Shown here piece by piece: positions 11,440 through 23,500 of a stretch of 64,000 nt of DNA. Position 1 is the first letter of the stretch, and each line of letters starts with the position of its first letter. Under the pieces are notes generated by a model. It saw nothing but the letters and a program-made list of their open reading frames with translations. It was not told where the DNA came from and ran no database searches. The stretch spans positions 17,545,541 to 17,609,540 of the forward strand of contig NC_133537.1 in NCBI RefSeq assembly GCF_048544455.1, written 5' to 3'. Made by a program: the position numbers and the translations under genes. This stretch comes from Silene latifolia. Taxonomy: Eukaryota; Streptophyta; Magnoliopsida; Caryophyllales; Caryophyllaceae.

Positions 11440-12890
11440 ACGATTTCCGAGGGAAAAAAGCTCGGCTCAATAAAGGGAAAAATAAGGTTGTAGTAGATGA
11501 AATTGAGGAAGATCATGAACCCGAAGTTGTTGTTCGGGACTGGATTTCGAGGACTCTATTTTAGGAGCCTTCAAAAAGCGCAACCAAAGCCGGTTTGAAC
11601 CGGGTTCGCATGACCAAGGGAGAATGCATCTTGGTCTCTCGGGTTTTACAATATTCAATTCATGGTAGAAGGTATTATCCTAAATCTTTGTTGTCTCAAA
11701 TTCCGTCTCTTAAGTTCATTGTCGATTTTCTGGATTTTCAAGGGTGGAGTGATGTTAGTAGGTTTTCGGGTCCCACTTAACCGATTGAGGTTATACAGTT
11801 CTTTGCATCGGTAAAAGTTAAGGAGGGTGTGTTGCATGCAGTCGTGAATGGTGTCAATATCACTGTCACCGTTGACGACTTTTGCTCTGCTTTTAAGGTT
11901 CCTCATGATGGAACCGATATTAATCCGAGTCTAGAGTGGTTCAATGTCGATGATGGTAAACAGTCGGTTATTAAGAGATACTTTGATGAGGTTGCTTCTG
12001 AGAATAGCAACATTGTGGTTCCTCCTCTCTTGGCCAAAATCAAGTTCTTCTTAAACGTTTTGTGGAACACCATTGTTCCGAGAAGAGGAGGACGGAACAA
12101 GGTATCGAGTTATGAGGCTATTATTGTGTATTTGTGGTTGGAGGGTCGGAAAGTTAACTTGGGTAGTCTTGTGTTTAGTCGGATCGTTTAAACAAGCATA
12201 ACTGTCACCAAGGAAAAGCATTGCACTACTCTCGATCCACCATATGGTATGTGGATTTCGAGATTGTTAGAAATTAAACGGGTTGTAGGTAGGGAGAGCT
12301 ACGGTGTAAGTGCTAAAAACGGTATGTGTGACCGAGTGATAAAATTGATGGGTCTCGGTTTTGAAGGACTCGAGTTGGTCTTTGATAAGGGTGTTGATAA
12401 GAATGCTAATGAGGTTGGGATGGTGGCTATGGAAGCCAAATTAGATGCTTTTATGGGGTCTTTAATGACTAAGTTTGAAGAGCAAACAACGGCCTTGGCT
12501 ACGGCTATGTCTCGGGTTGGACAGTCACGGTCCTCGATTGGAGGATTCGATAGTGCTCGGGTTTATGCTTGGATGGAAGGGGTCGATAAAAGGCTTGCGG
12601 GTTTCGAGAGGGATTTGGTGGCTATTCGTGAGGAAGTGTTTTAACACGGTGATCGACTTTCTTTCCTCACTTGTCAAGGGGGTGCCTTGGTGAAAGACGG
12701 GAAAGCTATGAAAGCCGATCAAGCTATTACTTTGGAGGCGACAAAGGCATTGTCTCTTAAGGTCCTTAACTTCGAGACAAGCCTAAATGCCAAAGCTATT
12801 CTTGTGCGGAGTTCGTTTGATCGTCTTGATGCCTTGGAATTCCGTACTCGTCCAGATTATGTAAATCCTTATAAAACCCGTCACACTTAG
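11440..12890 (+). pseudogene. Sirevirus env-like ORF, main part, broken
   Basis: Successive open segments (11595-11780, 11829-12191, 12249-12644, 12687-12890) form one degraded protein-coding stretch with stops near 11560, 11778, 12189 and 12642. It lies between RNase H and the LTR, the place of the Sirevirus env-like gene. The last third is rich in heptad-like leucine/alanine patterns (AKLDAFMGSLMTKFEEQ, then TKALSLKVLNFETSLNAK), suggesting a coiled coil as described for these proteins. No transmembrane segment or fusion motif is seen. Function of such ORFs is unknown. Confidence 0.6.
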
Positions 12891-13431
12891 CCTTGCCTTA
12901 CCCCTCCCCTGTTTTCGCATTTCCTCTATATTGCCCTATTTTCTTTTGTTTTCATGTGGTGTATTTTGCCTTCTAAACGTCTTACCATTCGGCCCATTTT
13001 TGGCATACTACTCGTGGTTATGGCCCGGTAGTTCTTAAACATGTTGTTTCATTCGGCCCATTGGCTTAAACATGTTCTTTGGTTTGTATGCTACTTATTT
13101 TCGTAAGTACTTGTGGATATTTACGGATTATTTAGGTTTCTTAATCGGTCTTATCTCTTGTCTCGTCGTATATTATTCTAGTCATTTTATGTTTGTTCTT
13201 ATTTTTTTGATGATGTCAAGAGGGGGAAAGAACGACCATGGTAAGCATTTGTCTAAGCTTGCTCCTTGTCAAGACCAATTGTCTCTTAAAATCCTTAAAG
13301 TTTCGGTCTTGTATTAATCGTTTGATCTTGCGTTGATCTTTATCTATAAAGATGACGGTATTATATTGAGGGGGGACCGATATACTTAGTCACAATTTTA
13401 GGAGACTTACCATCATCAAAAAGAGGGAATT
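12891..13431 (+). other. Sirevirus spacer with repeated purine tracts before the 3' LTR
   Basis: No gene. Purine tracts lie at 13218-13229 (AGAGGGGGAAAG), about 13367-13377 (GAGGGGGGACC) and 13419-13429 (AAAAGAGGGAA), the last abutting the LTR. TGATGATGTCAAGAG occurs here (about 13208) and again just inside the LTR (about 13464). Multiple polypurine tracts are a known Sirevirus trait. Confidence 0.6.
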
Positions 13432-13797
13432 CGTTGAACCATATAGAGTATATGTTTATGTTTTGATGATGTCAAGAGTACTTTATATTATATATACTCA
13501 TTGCGCGTAATTGTTCGTTTAGTCTCTTCAGATTAGACTTATTATTTGCAAAGCTTAAAGGATTGTGATGAAAGTATACAAGAACATATTGTGATCAAGC
13601 CCTCAATCACGGATCAGGATATTGGAAGATAATGAAAGAATTATTCAAGCATTCGTGAGAAGATGAAGCTCAATTAAAGATTGATCAAGCTTGAATAACG
13701 AAGTAGCCTACACTCGAAGATCTCCTAAGAAGATTAGAATAGCATAGGTGATTATCTCGTAATGGTAACGTAAGAGTGGATTTCTTACGTTGGTAAA

Positions 13798-13867
13798 GTT
13801 ATAGCTTCACAGCTATAACATTACTTATGTAAGAGCTCAATGTTATAGCTCTTCTACTATAACATTG
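13798..13867. repeat. Two GTTATAG hairpins in LTR U3
   Basis: GTTATAGCT (13798-13806) with AGCTATAAC (13811-13819), and CAATGTTATAG (13838-13848) with CTATAACATTG (13857-13867). They end 12 bases before the TATA box. The second pair is identical in both arms to 3457-3487 in pol. Confidence 0.9.
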
Positions 13868-13878
13868 AGATGCTAAGC

Positions 13879-13886
13879 TTATATAA
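13879..13886 (+). promoter_or_regulatory. TATA box of the Sirevirus LTR
   Basis: TTATATAA directly downstream of the paired hairpins, about 450 bp into the LTR. Confidence 0.5.
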
Positions 13887-15075
13887 CGCACGACTTAAGA
13901 AGTTTTCAAATTGTTTTTGAAAAATGTTTTTGTCTCTTTTAAATGTTTTAGCAAATAGTATTTATCTAATGAGGAAGCTCATATTCATATTGAGTGTGGT
14001 TTCATTTTAAACTTATAGTTAGTAATTATGTTGGATCAACTTATGAGTTGAGTCATATTACTAATTAGGGTTTCTAATACTACACACTCTTAAACCCTAA
14101 ATCTAACCTAATGTCAAGCTAGGGTTTTCATGAAAAACGAGGCCTATGAGCCGTGTTGCTCTCGTGTAAACCTAACAGTACTATAAGTTGATTATTGTTA
14201 ATATTTTATTCTCTAAAATTATTTTAACATATCTTTTATATTTAACATGATATGGTTATATATGATAAAGATATTTTAGTTATGGAAAATCTTATCATAT
14301 CTTAAGATTTAAGGAAAATATAATAGGAGAATAATTGATAAAATTATCTTTTGAATATTCTCTATTATCTCCTAAGATTTTAAGGAAAGGAATAACAAAG
14401 ATATGATTTGTTTACATATCTGTTATTTCGGCTTCTAGGGTTTCGTGGAAACCGTGTGTCTTGCTTCCTCCTTTGCTATAAATACTCTACTCCTTGATAC
14501 ATTTGAAAGCAAGACCTTTGAGCATAATTTGATTTTATTTTGAAAGCAAAAACCGTGTTTCATAAGCAAAATCCATTTTGTTATTTTGAAAGGTCGTGTG
14601 TCTTATATACTTGTGCATTCATTCTTTTGTTATCGTTATAAGATAATAGTGCTTAATTGATTTCTTACTTGTTCATTAACGTGAACTTTTAGAAGAATCA
14701 TTAGTGCTTTCTTATTAGCGTAAGTTAGTCACTCGAGTATTTAGCGATACTCATTTGAGTTACAACTAGGGTTAGTTGTACGAGTTGGGCTAGTAAATTT
14801 GTAATCCGTAGAAAGGTACTAAATTTATTAATCGAGAATAGTGGACGTAGGTTTCGATTTGTGAAACTGAACCACTTCAAAAATCTGTGTGTCTCTCTTT
14901 CTCTTTCGTTTATTTGCATTGTTTTAATTCGTTAATTAATTGATTAGTTAAAGTTTAATCAATAAACTTTAAATAATTAATTATACACGTGCAATCGAAA
15001 AAGTAGGTTAAAGTTTTAATCCTCAATTCACCCCCGCCCCCTCTCTTGAGTATTTCGGATCGATAGACTCTTCAC

Positions 15076-15212
15076 ATACGATAACCGACCTTGATAGAAT
15101 TCACTCCATGACAACTTGTTTAGCAACTCTCGTCTCCTTGTGTTCGACCCCTACTACTACATTCATTTGTGTTTAGGGTATTTATCTTTGCGAGGTGCGT
15201 AATAGCCTATCA
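15076..15212 (+). mobile_element. Tail of a third Athila-type LTR (solo or interrupted)
   Basis: The sequence through GAGGTGCGTAATAGCCTATCA is the usual 3' end of Athila LTRs, here in plus orientation. What follows (AGTAGCCCCC) is not a primer-binding site, so this is probably a solo LTR. Its left part would lie beyond the Sirevirus, which would then have inserted into it. Confidence 0.55.
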
Positions 15213-15377
15213 AGTAGCCCCCTTATTTATAAAGTGGTATAATCTCTCTTTTTCCAACAATGTGGAATCTGTGCATTTATATTCCAACGGTTTTTCTTTT
15301 TCATTTCCTTTTATTTCTGTGTACTAAAGATATAAATCAACCTGAGATATACAATTTGTGAGTAAAACAAACACTGA

Positions 15378-15667
15378 GGGAGTGTTTGGTTGGAGTTTTT
15401 GGAATAGATAGGAATGGATTCAATCCATTCAAGTGTTTGGTTGGAGCATTTTGAAATGGAGTTAGATACCAAATGGATTCTAACTTCATTCCAACCCCTT
15501 GGAATCCCATACCCACATCTACCCCCAACTTTCTAACTCCATTCCACCCAATATTGTTTTTCTTCTCGATTCCAAGGTTGAACCAAATAACTACAAACAA
15601 GTATGGGTATGACTCCTGGATTTACACTCCATTTCAATCCATTCTAACACTTTGAAACAAACGACCC
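15378..15667. mobile_element. MITE-like element with GGGAGTGTTTGGTT end
   Basis: Left end GGGAGTGTTTGGTTGG, right end complementary in part (AAACAAACGACCC). Flanks are CTGA and TTGA, an imperfect duplication. The end sequence is of the PIF/Harbinger-MITE style. The ORFs inside are not genes. 15213-15377 holds nothing I recognise. Confidence 0.4.
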
Positions 15668-16121
15668 TTGAATAAATCAACCATGTTTCATTTTGATATA
15701 TTTATTTAAAATTTCACTTAACTTTTCTAAAACGATTTTTTAATATTATGTAATACTCCTTATTCAAAATTAAAATATGTGAAAAAGACTAATAAAATAA
15801 ACAAAGAATGTTCACTTGCACACACACTGATTCACTTATGCAATACTTATTTAAAATTAAAATAAATAACAAATGAATAATATATATGAAAATAGATAAT
15901 AATTTATTGAGGAAAATAGATTTATCTTACAGTATTGTGCAAGTAAGACTACCTTTACAAAACAATATTTTTATTTATTATTTGTAACATAATGGTGACA
16001 AGATGTAGAAGAGGTTACTTGTCAAAGGAGAGAATGATTGTGTTTGACCACAAATACGCTTATCTTCTACTTGACACACGTGCAACGTATCATTCAGAAA
16101 ACCAGGCCCCGAAAGGCTATA

Positions 16122-16877
16122 AGACCACCCCAAGCAAGGTTAATTGGGGGTTAATTGGTGAAAGGTCATCTTAATCTACATTTAAGTAAAAGATTAGGAT
16201 GACCCAAGAGTTGAAAAGGTGAGAAGAGGTCAATTGGTGACCTTCACTTGCTCAAATTGACTCAAGAATTGACCTTACATGTGTCAAATTGTAATTGGTT
16301 ACAATATTTAAAATTCAATAAAAAAAAAAGAAAACTAATATATTAATATTAAAAGTACAAAGAGTATGCGTTTTTTTTTAATGTATGCGGCTTTTTTAAT
16401 TATGTATGCGGTTTTTTTAATTATGTATACGGTTTTTTTTAATGTATGCGGCTTTTTTTAATTGCTCAAATTATGTATGCGGCTTTTTTAATTATGTATG
16501 CGGTTTTTTTTATTGTCAATGAAATCGGCTTTTCGATTACTAAATTTTAAATTTGTTATTTAATATTTTTTTTCGAAGTGTACGTCATTAAATTAATGTT
16601 TAATATATTGGGGTACTTTTATTTTTTTTAAATTACACTAAAAACTTGTGTATAATTAGTTAGTAAATAATAATTGAAAAAAGTAAGAGAGAGGTTTTAG
16701 TGGGGTAAAGTGTAGAAAATGATTGGAAATGTTAGAAAGTGGAAAATGATTGGATTAATTGACCCAGGTCGTGACCTTTTGCTTGGGAGGGTGAACATGG
16801 GTCAAGTTAATAAGAAGTGATTAAGAGTAAAATTCTAACTGACCCGATTAAGTCGACCTTTTGCTTGGGGATGATCT
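16122..16877. mobile_element. Possible TIR element with CCCCAAGCAA ends
   Basis: Left AGACCACCCCAAGCAAGGT and right end read in reverse (AGATCATCCCCAAGCAAAAGGT) are similar. No convincing target duplication; flanks are TA-rich. No ORF. It encloses a short tandem repeat. 15668-16121 is AT-rich with nothing recognised. Confidence 0.4.
16360..16515 (+). repeat. Tandem ATGTATGCGG-T(n) repeat
   Basis: Six to seven units of ATGTATGCGG or GTATGCGG followed by seven to nine T and AATT. Unit length varies between about 20 and 30 because of the T-run and an inserted TGCTCAA. Confidence 0.8.
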
Positions 16878-17480
16878 AATAATAGTTCATCATAATCTCA
16901 CTGTATAATCACATTATGCTATCATCTTCACGATTCATTCATTCATTCATTTATTCCTTCATGCCATCTAAAAATCAACCATACACATCAATGTTATTCA
17001 ATTAATCATCTACGACAGCTTATACGTAATGATTAATGTTGAGTTCATTATTTGAACGAGTAGTTTGTACATAGCTTAAGTGAGTTTAACTTGTATTTAT
17101 TTTAACTTGTCTAGTGAGTACGGAATATATTTTAATTTTGAGTTCATTATTTGATCGGGTGTACTATTTAGATTTTACATGGGTATCTTCTAACGGCCTA
17201 ATAGGAATTCTCGTGAAGAAATTCAAATTGTGCAGTTGAAAATAAACTCCAAATAAAAAGTGCGATAATTCAATTAACAATTGCCAATGAATTCGGTTGA
17301 CACTTATACATTATGTGTGACATAAACGAAAGTTTATAGAAGACATTGTATGCTAGATATTAACTTATTAACCATTTGATTGATTGACGAATACATAATG
17401 AGTTGTTTCACACATAAAACGCTATTTGAGACTTACAAAAACAACCCAAAATCAGTAATAAACAAGAGACCGGTTATCAA
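16878..17480. other. AT-rich interval without recognised gene
   Basis: Only short ORFs and ATTC microrepeats (about 16936-16960) are seen. Confidence 0.6.
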
Positions 17481-18089
17481 TCAATACTATATATTAAATG
17501 CAGAAACCAAGGGACTTCAATGTAATTAAAGAAATCTATACAAATTAATTATACTATATAGTTTTAAATCGATAGCACCGTGTGATGGACCCGATTAAGG
17601 GATCTCAATGCAAATATTATATAGTTTGGGTTAAAATTAAATTATATAGAAGCTTGGTAATTTTCCTAAACATTTGTAAGAGACTAAGACATAGTTAATT
17701 TCCTTAAAATAAAATAATTAATTAAGATGGTCAATTTCCTTAAAATAAAATAATTAATTAAGATGGTCAATTTCAAGAAGACTAAGAGAAAGAAGATGCT
17801 TGGTAATTTTCCTAAATATTTATAGAAGACTAGAAGATGGTTAATTTCCTTAAAATAAAGTAATTAATTAGTATAAACATGCACACTTATGGTATTAATT
17901 ATTATCATCATAAAATTATATATTAAATTTAAAATCTATGCAATTTTATTATAACTTTATAGTTTATTAGATGTATAGAGATGTTAATTATTTAACATAC
18001 AAAAATATAATAAGTAGGTTATAAATAATTTAAGTTAGATTCTATAATATATAATATTGCATAATTTTTTCAATTTGATTTAATGCATA
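17481..18089 (+). mobile_element. Helitron 5' part, truncated
   Basis: Begins TCAATACTATATATTAAATG, like plant Helitron 5' ends, and matches the copy at 18930 closely over the first 500 bases, including a doubled GGTCAATTTCCTTAAAATAA unit. It stops where the next copy starts at 18090 and has no hairpin or CTAGT. Confidence 0.6.
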
Positions 18090-18929
18090 TCAATACATAC
18101 TATATATTAATTTCAGAAACCAAGGGACTTCAATGTAATTAAAGAAATTTATACAAATTAATTATATTATATATTTTTAAATCGATAGCACCGTGTGATG
18201 GACCTGATAAAGGGACCTCAATGTAAATATTATATAATTTTGGTTAAAAGTATAATATAAAGATGCCTTGATGAAGAATATTTATGGAAACTACATTAAA
18301 TTAAAGTAATTAAATTTAGAAAGCACAATAATATAGTGATTTTCCTTAAAATTAACATGTCCCACTTATGGAATTAATTAGTATGATCATAAAATTATAA
18401 ATTAAAATGTAAAGGTAATAGTAGATGCAATGAGAAAATTAACGGTATTAATGTGGCAGTAGTGACAGTTATAATAATGATAGTGGGAGTAGTGAATGTA
18501 ACAACGAATGTAGTGAAAGTAACACTGGTAACAAACTAACAATGAGAAAAAATATGAACAATTAAATAACCAATCGACTCAAGGAAATATTTTATTTATT
18601 TAAATATAGGCCGGATAAAATTAATGAATTTAACAGAAAAAAATAGAGGAATTAGTAAAAGAAACAATAGTAACCACGGGAGTAGTGAATGTAATGATAT
18701 TAACAAAGAATGTCGTGAAAATAATAATATTAATAGCGGGGTAGTGAACGTGTCTCCTAATTTAAAAATAAATTTTACATTTTATCATAATTACAAGATA
18801 TGTCATAGAAAAATATATTACTATTAATAAACGTGTGAGTTAGACAACTTCAACATAGTTTATTTCATTGAAAATAAAATTTAACTGTAAATAGAAGTAG
18901 CCCGGGCGAGGCCGGGCACCAAACCTAGT
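18090..18929 (+). mobile_element. Non-autonomous Helitron
   Basis: Starts TCAATACATACTATATATT and ends CTAGT (18925-18929). Eight bases before CTAGT is the terminal hairpin GCCCGG (18900-18905) / CCGGGC (18912-18917). Interior has irregular GTAGTGAAAGTAACAA units and no transposase; the 18624-18827 ORF is made from such units. Confidence 0.75.
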
Positions 18930-20105
18930 ACTATATATTAAATCCAGATATCAAGGGAGTTCAATGTAATTAAAGAAAGTTATACAAATTAATTATACTA
19001 TATAGTTTTAAATTACTAGCACCATGTAATGGACCCGATTAAGGGATCTCAATGCAAATATTATATAGTTTGGGTTAAAATTAAATTAGATAGAAGCTTG
19101 GTAACTTTCCTAAACATTTGTAAGAGACTAAAACATGGTCAATTTCCTTAAAATAAAAAAATTAATTAAGATAGTCAATTTTCTTAAAATAAAATAATTA
19201 ATTAAGATGGTCAATTTCAAGGAGACTAAAAGAAAGAAGATGCTTGATAATTTTCCTAAATATTTATAGAAGACTAGAAGATGGTCAAGTTCCTTAAAAT
19301 AAAATAATTAATTAGTATAAACATGCACACTTATGGTATTAATTATTATCATCATAAAATTATATATTAAATTTAAAATCTATGCAATTTTATTAAACTT
19401 TATAGTTTATTGGATGTATAGAGATGTTAATTATTTAACATACAAAAATATAATATAAGTAGGTTATAAATAATTCAAGTTAGATTCCATAATATATAAT
19501 ATTGCACAATTCTTTCGATTTGATTTAACGCATATATGTAATATATTTATATAAATATATAATCCTCTTAAAATTGCAATAATCCTCTTAAAATTGCATG
19601 CCTAAGTAGTAAAAGTAACTTCGCCTTGTAGTAACATTGGATATAGTTATATGATAGTAATCACTCATTTGAATATTAAAAGTAACAATATTATCAGCGA
19701 GATTAGTGAAAGTGGTAGAAACAACAACGGAAGTAGTGAAATAATCAATATTAATAAGGCAATAGTGAAAGTAACAATAATTACGGCGGGAGTAATGAAA
19801 TTATCAATATTAATGCGGCAGTAGTGACAGTAACAATAATTACGGCGGGAGTAGTGAAAGTAACAATGATTACGGGAAAGTAGTGAAATGTTATTACTAT
19901 TGTTTCATTAATAAGAGTAAAATATTAATAGTGAGAGTAGTGGATTTATCTCAAAATTTATTTCATCGTAATTTCAGGATATGTCATTGAAAAATGTATT
20001 ATTGATAAATTTATGGGTTATGCAACTTTAAGTAATTTTATTTAATGAAAAAAAAATTAATGGTAAGTAGAGGTAGCCCGGACGAAGCCGGGCAGCAATA
20101 CTAGT
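18930..20105 (+). mobile_element. Non-autonomous Helitron, abutting the previous one
   Basis: Starts ACTATATATTAAATCC directly after the CTAGT of the upstream copy and ends CTAGT at 20101-20105 with hairpin GCCCGG (20076-20081) / CCGGGC (20088-20093). Contains GTAACAATAATTACGGCGGG units at 19690-19890. No coding sequence. Confidence 0.75.
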
Positions 20106-20525
20106 TTCACGTGTTTTAAAACTACGTACTTAAACTGCACTTAAGTTACGTTACAAAGGAACATCAAAAACACTAATTTTAGAAACAAAGATGATTTACT
20201 ATATTTTGATTGATGATAATATCAAAACCATTTGACCTTTTGTTTTGTAGCTAATCAGATATTCAAGGGTTCATGTAGTGTTAATGATATCGATCAAACG
20301 CACTTTTTAACGTAAAAAGCTCAAAATGGTCACCTTTAATTCTTTCATGTTTAATGGTAGTCTTGTGAAGGAACTGCGTAATGCGTATGTAATGGGGATT
20401 GGGGGCCAATTAGGAAAAGATTGTTTGTAACTATTAGTGAATATTATTGATTGTAAAATCATATTGTATATATCTCGGTTATACACAGAATATTGTAATT
20501 AGGTTAACTTTGTATCCTATGACAA

Positions 20526-20526
<1 letters not shown>
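20106..20526. other. Interval without recognised gene
   Basis: Unique-looking AT-rich sequence; no ORF or repeat end recognised. Confidence 0.5.

Positions 20527-20568
<42 letters not shown>
20527..20568. repeat. (TA)n microsatellite
   Basis: About 21 uninterrupted TA units. It directly borders the TIR of the next element. Confidence 0.95.
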
Positions 20569-20571
<3 letters not shown>

Positions 20572-23500
20572 GAAAGATCCCATGAGTCTAAAGATCTTAG
20601 ATGAGTCTAAAGATATCAATAAGAACCGTTGGATCAACAAGATCCAATGACCCTCATTCTTCCACGTCACCCTAAACAAATCCTCATAAGAAAACCCATA
20701 CCAGTGATTTTTCTCATTCACGTTTTCTAAATTTCGGAACTTTTTTCTCTCTCTCCCAAAACCCTAAAAAAAGCTAAAAAAATCCCCAAATTCAAGAAGG
20801 AATATGCAAATATCAATCGAAAATCGATTGAAGATGTAAGAATATAATCAAAATCTCTCAAAATCAAACATGCTTCTTATCTTGAAGAATTAAATCAATC
20901 GAAAAATGCAAAAATTAATCAAATATGCTTCTTATCAAGAATCGCGTTTCTTACACACAAATGAAGAGGTAAGAATCAACGTTCTTTCCGCTATTTTAAT
21001 TCTTATTTTCTATATATTCGATCTGATATTTTATGTGTTCTTATTGTTATCGTCGATTATTCATATTATTACTGTCGATTGTATGTATTCATAGTGTTTG
21101 TGCGAAAAGTTAGGGTTATGAGATGGTGAAATTGAGCAATAATTTTAATTTGTAGTTATTATTGAGGAATATCAGTTGTTATTATTGAGGAATATCAGTT
21201 GTTATTGAATTGAATCTGAAATATTGGTATAAAATTGTTACAAACTCATAGTTTTAATTTGTTTTTTTTGGTTAATTTACGATTAAATTATGTAATGATT
21301 ACGATTTTATGAGTTGTTAAATCGTGTTATAATATCATTTTTCTTGTTCATTGTCAATTCTAAGTATAAATAGTATTTGACAAAAATTTAGGGTTATGAC
21401 ATTGTGAGATTCATATCTGGATAATTTTCATGAAAATTGGGGCTAAGCAGTGACGATTAAATTATGTTTTGTAAAATTCTCGGCACATGTTACTGTAATA
21501 CTGTTACTGTAACATTGTTATTGTGGTATTGTTACTCTAACAATATTACTGTAATATTGTTACTGCATTACATAATATAATGGATATTGAGGAATGGTCA
21601 ATCATTATTGAACTGAACTTGAAATAGTGTTAAAACATTGTATCTTTGATGTTGTGAGATTTAACTCAATTAAATTTGATGGTATAACATTATTGTTGAT
21701 CACTAATAGAGGGCCACCGGCTTTTGCATATTTTTTTATTATTAATGATCCAATGCTTTGTTTTGAATGTCAGGAAATTTGAAGAAGAAGTTTGAGAAAT
21801 CAAGTTACAGAAAAAAAAAGTCACCAAAAAGATGGTATATAAAAAAAAAGTACCACACTCACAAATCAGTCATGAAGATAGGCGTGAAGAAAACAACGTT
21901 ATTGAAGTTGAAATACTAGTAGAGACTTTTATTATGTATGATTATGATATATACTTGTTGTAGGCTTTTCACATACATTTTAGCATATCAGGACGAATCA
22001 GTATTCACTTGCTTTTTATTATTATAATAATTAAAGTTTGACCGTTTAACATAGTATATGTGTTACTTTGATAAATGAATGATATTACAGTAACACAATT
22101 ACTGTATCAGTGTTATTTTGTTGCGTAAATGTAATGATGTTACAGTAACACAATTACTATATCATTGTTACTTTGTTGCGTAAATGATGTTACAGTAACA
22201 CCGTCACTTTAAAAATGCAAAAAAATCTTTATCATTACACTTCAGAACTACATTATACACCGTCTTATATAATACACGAACTAAATAATAATTATTGTAA
22301 CATTGTTGTCATGTTAGTTTAATGAATTAATGTTTTCTGAAGAACATGTTACGAATAATATTGATATACCATTGATGAATTAAATATAACGAAGATGTTA
22401 CAATAACACTGTGTAACTTTGATTAATGATCGATGTTCTTTGTAGCACTATTCGTGACGTGGTAGAATAAGGATTGGTTGTATTGGAATTAGGAGGAAAG
22501 TACAAAGTTATCTAATAAATTAAAACAATAAAGTGGTGTTAACCATACAACAAACAACACAACAATGGTAAAAGTGTCCACTAGCATTCCCACTTCAATA
22601 ACATTGCTTTCTTCATGCCTATCTCCGTGATTGATTATTCAACGTCTTGCTTTTTTTTGTATATATTGTATCCATGTGCGCCTTTTTTTTATGTTGGTTG
22701 ATTTCTCAAACCTTCTTCTTTCTTCAATTTCACGACAACAAAAACAAAACATTCGACAATTACTAGATAAACCATATGCGAAATTCAGTGGTCCATTATT
22801 AATGATAATTTCACAATAACAATATTACGATAACATCATTACAAAGAACATCATTGTGAGTTTGTGACAATGTTAAACCATATTTATTTGAAAAAAATCA
22901 CATAACATCAAATATACAATGTTGTAAGAATATTTTAAGTTCAATTCATCATGCGATTTTAATGTTCTCGTAACGCTATTACGAAAGAATGTGTCGTTGA
23001 TTATTTTACGAAAACTAATTGAATCCTCACATTTACCGCAATCATATTTTTACGCTATTAAGTTATACCTTCTATTCATGCCTTGACAAGAAGGAATATG
23101 ATTTGTCAAACCTGAATATTTCATGAAGTAATAATGTTACAGTAATAATGTTACAGTAATAATATTACGATCCGCAATGAAATCCAACGAACTTGATGAA
23201 CATGTAAGTAACAAGCGCTAAAACTAGTTTAAAAAAATGACACATCAAACAAAACGCGAACAATCAATAGCATGATTCAAATTCAATAACATAAAGGATG
23301 TGCGTATTGTAAACACATTCTAGAGGTTTCAAATTTAATGAAAAAAATCAGGACAATCAGAACTAGCAGAAGTTATATAAAATCACAAAAATTAGAAGTT
23401 TCAAGTTTCCAGTAATCGTCATTGAAAACGCGATCCCTGAAAAATTTATACACATAGTTAAAACGCATTCTAAGAACCTCAAAAGTAAAATCAGTAATAA

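Larger units (their letters stand above)
992..15075 (+). mobile_element. Sirevirus-like Ty1/copia retrotransposon, 5'-truncated in this window and split by a nested element
   Basis: Order on the plus strand is gag, protease, integrase, reverse transcriptase, RNase H, a long env-like region, several purine tracts and a 3' LTR. The integrase-before-RT order defines Ty1/copia. A long post-RNase H ORF with coiled-coil character and LTR sequence of the TTTTGATGATGTCAAG type are Sirevirus features. The left end is hidden by the Athila LTR at 991, and 5916-11434 is a later insertion. Many stops and frameshifts show it is dead. The 5' LTR is outside the window, so the target duplication cannot be checked. 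Confidence 0.8.
13432..15075 (+). repeat. Sirevirus 3' LTR
   Basis: Start chosen after the last purine tract; it reads CGTTGAACC where TGTTGAACC is expected, a likely TG-to-CG change. It contains hairpins, a TATA box and, near the end, the CAATTCACCCCC...CTCTTGAG stretch typical of Sirevirus LTR ends. End at CA 15074-15075 is estimated, since the 5' LTR is not available for comparison. Confidence 0.6.

Noticed and set aside
11440..12890. Env-like ORF as a true viral envelope gene
   Set aside because: No signal peptide, transmembrane or fusion-like segment can be seen; position and coiled-coil only support the Sirevirus env-like label.
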